Assembly (NCBI GenBank): GCA_033856195.1
Contig: JAWVFL010000045.1
Span: 1 to 64,000, forward strand
Direction: 5' to 3'
Source of the DNA: VRUE01 sp033856195
Lineage (GTDB): Bacteria; Actinomycetota; Thermoleophilia; Solirubrobacterales; 70-9
Length of the DNA stretch: 64,000 nt
Each line of letters starts with the position of its first letter. Positions within the stretch are counted from its first letter, which is position 1. Both the position numbers and the translations under genes were made by a program. Shown one piece after another: positions 61,447 through 64,000 of the stretch. Below the pieces are notes generated by a model that saw nothing but the letters and a program-made list of their open reading frames with translations, ran no database searches and was not told the origin of the DNA.

Positions 61447-61455
61447 GGGGAGTGG

Positions 61456-61539
61456 CGCGCGGGTCCTGTCGCGTGGGCGGGGGGCCTGCGGGCGGGCCAC
61501 GGCCCGTCCTCGCCCCCCCGCCCACGCGCCACCCGCGCG
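61456..61539. repeat. Two nested GC-only inverted repeats
   Basis: Outer arms CGCGCGGGT (61456-61464) and ACCCGCGCG (61531-61539) are perfect. Inner arms GCGTGGGCGGGGGG (61471-61484) and CCCCCCGCCCACGC (61514-61527) are perfect over 14 bases. The whole could form a long cruciform or RNA hairpin just after the DUF1385 stop. Confidence 0.7.
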
Positions 61540-61546
61540 AGACGCC

Positions 61547-61565
61547 GCTGCGAAGCAGCTTTTCT
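61547..61565 (+). terminator. Rho-independent terminator of the rpmE-DUF1385 operon
   Basis: GCTGC (61547-61551) pairs with GCAGC (61555-61559) around GAA and is followed by TTTTCT. It ends over the stop codon of the convergent glycosyltransferase. Together with the nested repeats it closes the operon. Confidence 0.65.
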
Positions 61566-62784
61566 AGCCCAGAATGCGTTCGAATGCATCGGCGGCTGCA
61601 TTGGCCCCATTGCATGCTGCGAATGACTCTGCCACCCGCTCGGCACCGGCTCGCATGGCGGTCGCCTCGTAAACCTTGCGGCGCAGACGGTCGGGACTCA
61701 GGCGCCACGGGAAAAGTTGGGTGCCGGCGCCGGCCTGCTTGACGCGGCGGGCGACCTCGAACTGGTCGCGGCCGAAGGGGACGGCGCAGACGGGGACTCC
61801 GGCCGCCAGCGCCTTCTGGGTGGCGCCCATGCCGCCGTGCGTGATCGCGCAGCTTGCCCGCGCCAGCACCGGCCCGTGGGGGATGAAGGGCGCGACGGTG
61901 GCGGTGGCCGGCAGCTGCAGGTTGGCGATGCTCGTGGCCGGCAGCGTCGCCACCAGATGGCAGGGCTCAGCGGCCAGAGCCTCGAGCGCGACGCGGACGA
62001 GGCGGCTGTCGTCCTGGAAGTCGGTTGAGGTGGTGACCAGCACTAGCGGGCGCGTGACTGAAACGAGGTCGGTCGGCAGCTCCTGCGGCGGGTCCCACGT
62101 GCAGGGCCCGACGAAGACGACGTTCGCGGGCCAGTCGCTGCGCGGGTAGTCGAAGTCCTCCGTCGTCATGTAAAGCAGCAGGGGCGGCCGAGTGAAGAGT
62201 TCGTGGGCGTGGGCGAGTGGGGTCGCGCCCAGCGCCGAGCGCACCAGGTTGAGCTCGCTGAGCACAAGCCGGTCGAAGCTGCGCTCGACAAATGCCCAGC
62301 CGAGACCGTCGCGCAGGCGACCAGGAAGGCCGCGCGACGGTCGGAAGCCGGGGCCGAACGGGGGCGCGCTCTGAGAGGGAACCGGCAGGGGGAGGGGACA
62401 GAAGGACGCCCACGGCCCGCCCCATGCCTCGGCGGCGCCGAGGGCTCCCCAGGCGGCGACGTCGACGAGCAGGGCTTCCGGGCGCTCCTCCCTGATCGCG
62501 CGGCTCAGGTCGGGGCCGTCGAAGGCCGCTCGCCGGCGAAAGGTTCGGGTAGAGCGCTTGGCGGCGCCGAGCGGCGTACGAGCCTTCCAGTCGTCGATCA
62601 GGAGGGACTCGACCCTGGGAGAGAGGGGGCTGGCGTCGAAGCCGAGGCTGCGCAACTTCGCGACCTCGGGCGACCGGGCACGAACGGCGACCTCGTGGCC
62701 GCGGCGGCGCAGCTCCTCGAGGACGGCCAGCGCGGGGAAGAGGTGCCCGCGCATGGGCGAGGCATAGGCGAGGATGCGGCTCAG
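61564..62784 (-). CDS. GT1-family (UGT/MGT-like) glycosyltransferase
   Basis: The enzyme has the C-terminal UGT signature ITHGGMGATQKALAAGVPVC followed by PFGRDQFEVARRV, and an N-terminal acceptor domain with MRGHLFPALAVLEELRRRGH. It transfers a nucleotide-sugar residue to a small hydrophobic acceptor. The first ATG (62754) would remove the first beta strand; family-like residues SRILAYASP lie upstream in frame, and the only start-like codon is a CTG at 62784 that overlaps the tetR stop (ctga), with a GGAG about 7 bases before. I use that CTG. Confidence 0.82.
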   Translation of the reverse strand: MSRILAYASPMRGHLFPALAVLEELRRRGHEVAVRARSPEVAKLRSLGFDASPLSPRVESLLIDDWKARTPLGAAKRSTRTFRRRAAFDGPDLSRAIREERPEALLVDVAAWGALGAAEAWGGPWASFCPLPLPVPSQSAPPFGPGFRPSRGLPGRLRDGLGWAFVERSFDRLVLSELNLVRSALGATPLAHAHELFTRPPLLLYMTTEDFDYPRSDWPANVVFVGPCTWDPPQELPTDLVSVTRPLVLVTTSTDFQDDSRLVRVALEALAAEPCHLVATLPATSIANLQLPATATVAPFIPHGPVLARASCAITHGGMGATQKALAAGVPVCAVPFGRDQFEVARRVKQAGAGTQLFPWRLSPDRLRRKVYEATAMRAGAERVAESFAACNGANAAADAFERILG

Positions 62785-63398
62785 CTCTGGCGCTCCAGCA
62801 GCGGTTCGAGCATCTCCCAGACGGCCAGCTTCGTTTGCTTGTTGCTGAGCCCGCGGTCACGGCGCAGGATCTTCCAGGTGTAGATGTCGGTGATCGCGAC
62901 CAGTTGGGCGACCCGCCTCTCGCGCGGCGCCCCACGAAGGTCGGCGAGGGTCGCGCGGAATGCTTTCTCGCACCAGCGCCGGTGGTAGCTGCGGCCGCCG
63001 CTCACCATCGCGTGGAGCGCCCGGGTGCTTTCCTCGGCCGCGAGGAGGCGCAGGATTCGGTCGCCGAAGCGGTCGTAGTGATCGATGAGCATGTCCATCG
63101 CCGCCGCCGTGTCCCCGCCGGGGGAGTGGCGATCTCGGCCCATCCTCAGCGCCGTGCGGCCCAGCGTCGCGATCAGCAGTCCGTTCCTGCTTCCGAAGCG
63201 GCGCAGGATCGTCTGCACGGTGACGCCGGACCGCTCGGCGACGGCGTTCAACGTGAACTCGTCGACCGGCCCTGAATCGAACACGGTGTCGGCGGCGTCG
63301 AGGATCCTCTCGGCCGTTGCGGCCGCGGAGTCCGCTCGCGCCCCCAGGTTGTACGGGCGCTTATCGGCCGCTTCCCCCGCTTTCACTCCCGACAACAT
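62781..63398 (-). CDS. TetR-family transcriptional regulator
   Basis: From the ATG at 63398 the protein has 205 residues, with HTH region TAERILDAADTVFDSG, VDEFTLNAVAERSGVTVQTI and LRRFGSRNGLLIATLG. A ligand domain follows that includes WCEKAFRATLADLRG. Longer in-frame starts would overlap the upstream gene and add low-complexity residues. It sits between an NTF2-like gene and the GT1 gene in one operon, and the inverted repeat at 63877-63902 is a probable target for autoregulation. Confidence 0.87.
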   Translation of the reverse strand: MLSGVKAGEAADKRPYNLGARADSAAATAERILDAADTVFDSGPVDEFTLNAVAERSGVTVQTILRRFGSRNGLLIATLGRTALRMGRDRHSPGGDTAAAMDMLIDHYDRFGDRILRLLAAEESTRALHAMVSGGRSYHRRWCEKAFRATLADLRGAPRERRVAQLVAITDIYTWKILRRDRGLSNKQTKLAVWEMLEPLLERQS

Positions 63399-63423
63399 AG
63401 AAGCCCGTACCGCGTGGGCGGGC

Positions 63424-63822
63424 CTATCCGCCGCTACCCCAGCCCCAGAGTGCGGCAATCGAGATCTTCCAGCTGCCTTCGACCTCTCGCAGGACGAGCG
63501 CCGGATCGCAGGCCTGTTCGAAGCGGGAGTCGACCGCACCGAGGGCCTGGACCAGCCAGCGCTCGCGGGCGAAGGCGACGTCTCCGGCGACGATGACGTT
63601 GCTCTGCTCGACCGCGATCTGGGCGCGGCGGGCAATCAGCTGCGCGAGCACTGGGCGGATGTGCTGGCGGTCGTGAATCGCGGTTGCGTCTGGCGTGAGC
63701 AGGCAGGCATCGCGGGTGAAACACCCGGCTGCGCCGTCGAGATTGCCGGCGCTGAGCAGCTGGGCCAGCGAGAGGCAGGCCATTCGAGTTGGTGCCGGTG
63801 CGGTGAGCATGTCTGTTTTCAT
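63424..63822 (-). CDS. NTF2-like/SnoaL-like small protein
   Basis: The 132-residue protein has a single cone-shaped NTF2-like domain: LLSAGNLDGAAGCFTRDACLL, GDVAFARERWLVQAL and a final strand REVEGSWKISIAALWGW. The family covers polyketide cyclases, isomerases and simple binding proteins (DUF4440-like). It is the first gene of the operon with tetR and GT1. The ATG is 51 bases downstream of the predicted transcription start. No catalytic residues can be assigned. Confidence 0.8.
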   Translation of the reverse strand: MKTDMLTAPAPTRMACLSLAQLLSAGNLDGAAGCFTRDACLLTPDATAIHDRQHIRPVLAQLIARRAQIAVEQSNVIVAGDVAFARERWLVQALGAVDSRFEQACDPALVLREVEGSWKISIAALWGWGSGG

Positions 63823-63876
63823 GTTAGTACCCTTAACGTGAAATCTACAGCGCCCGTTTGCTTGGGCTAGTTAGCT

Positions 63877-63902
63877 AGCACAGTACCTCTGACAACTGTG
63901 CT
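63877..63902. promoter_or_regulatory. Inverted-repeat operator between divergent genes
   Basis: AGCACAGT (63877-63884) and ACTGTGCT (63895-63902) form a perfect 8-bp inverted repeat with a 10-base spacer. It overlaps the - strand promoter described at 63880-63908 and lies in front of the + strand secreted-protein gene. It is a good candidate site for the TetR encoded in the - strand operon. Confidence 0.65.
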
Positions 63903-63908
63903 GGTCAA
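63880..63908 (-). promoter_or_regulatory. Predicted promoter of the NTF2-tetR-GT1 operon
   Basis: On the - strand TTGACC (63908-63903) and TACTGT (63885-63880) are separated by exactly 17 bases, close to the sigma-70 consensus. The operator repeat spans the spacer and -10. The predicted transcript would start near 63873. Confidence 0.6.
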
Positions 63909-63934
63909 CTGGTACACCTGCGAAAGGGAGTGCG

Positions 63935-64000
63935 ATGTTCAAACGGGGAGCAAGTAAGCGCTTGGGGGCCGCGCTGTTGATTGCGGCGGCGATGGCGGTC
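63935..64000 (+). CDS. Start of a secreted protein, cut by the window end
   Basis: An ATG preceded by GAAAGGGAG opens a frame reading FKRGASKRLGAALLIAAAMAV to the edge. The basic n-region and hydrophobic core are a typical signal peptide start. Nothing more can be said about function. It is divergent from the TetR-controlled operon and may share its operator. Confidence 0.6.
   Translation, partial: MFKRGASKRLGAALLIAAAMAV

Overview
The window is GC-rich, densely coded chromosomal DNA with heavy G/C third-position bias, many GTG/TTG starts and 4-base stop/start overlaps. The gene families (DipZ fusion, MeaB with a two-subunit B12 mutase, GH57 branching enzyme, paired ArsA/Get3 ATPases, actinobacterial-style HxlR and TetR regulators) together with a complete type IV pilus locus point to an actinobacterium, most likely class Thermoleophilia (Solirubrobacterales). 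The taxonomic call is inference. I saw no phage, insertion sequence, CRISPR, rRNA or tRNA.

1-17.1 kb: after the tail of a principal-type sigma factor comes a type IV pilus locus in two opposed units. The + strand unit is pilT, a thioredoxin-like membrane protein, pilB, a second pilT, pilC, pilA, a secreted protein and pilD. The - strand unit is three minor prepilins (PilV-, PilW- and PilX-like) followed by pilM, pilN, pilO and a PilP-position protein. The pilA leader carries a clear GEMM-I (cyclic-di-GMP class I) riboswitch. The leader of the pilV-like gene can also fold so that its ribosome site and start codon are paired.

17.1-26.5 kb: an HxlR regulator with a probable operator, an unknown 533-residue protein, two ArsA/Get3-like ATPases, and divergently a ParA-like ATPase overlapping a full FtsZ; both of the latter have roughly 100-residue disordered N-terminal extensions. 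A gamma-glutamyltransferase overlaps a class III adenylate cyclase.

26.5-33.6 kb: two divergent methyltransferases. The second begins an overlapping methyltransferase - GH57 branching enzyme - GT4 operon with the layout of the mycobacterial Rv3030-Rv3031-Rv3032 polymethylated glucan genes. Then an XRE regulator, a decayed vapBC remnant, a hexapeptide acyltransferase, MeaB and a PRC-barrel-like protein.

33.6-51.3 kb: DipZ, then mostly acyl-CoA and amino-acid catabolism: acyl-CoA dehydrogenase, aldehyde dehydrogenase, an HxlR regulator beside two palindromes, thioesterase, PepA, thiolase, HAD hydrolase, both subunits of a B12-dependent acyl-CoA mutase, EtfB, EtfA and an ETF-quinone oxidoreductase that lacks one iron-sulfur cysteine. 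Together these would feed electrons from acyl-CoA oxidation into the quinone pool and rearrange a C4 acyl-CoA.

51.3-64 kb: a lipoprotein, an EamA-type membrane protein, then aminotransferase - (epimerase fused to GT28 glycosyltransferase) - polysaccharide deacetylase, an envelope glycoconjugate operon. Next are an alpha/beta hydrolase with a divergent TetR, a membrane GGDEF diguanylate cyclase, rpmE-DUF1385, and an NTF2-like/TetR/GT1 operon divergent from a secreted protein cut by the window end. The diguanylate cyclase could supply the ligand of the pilA riboswitch.
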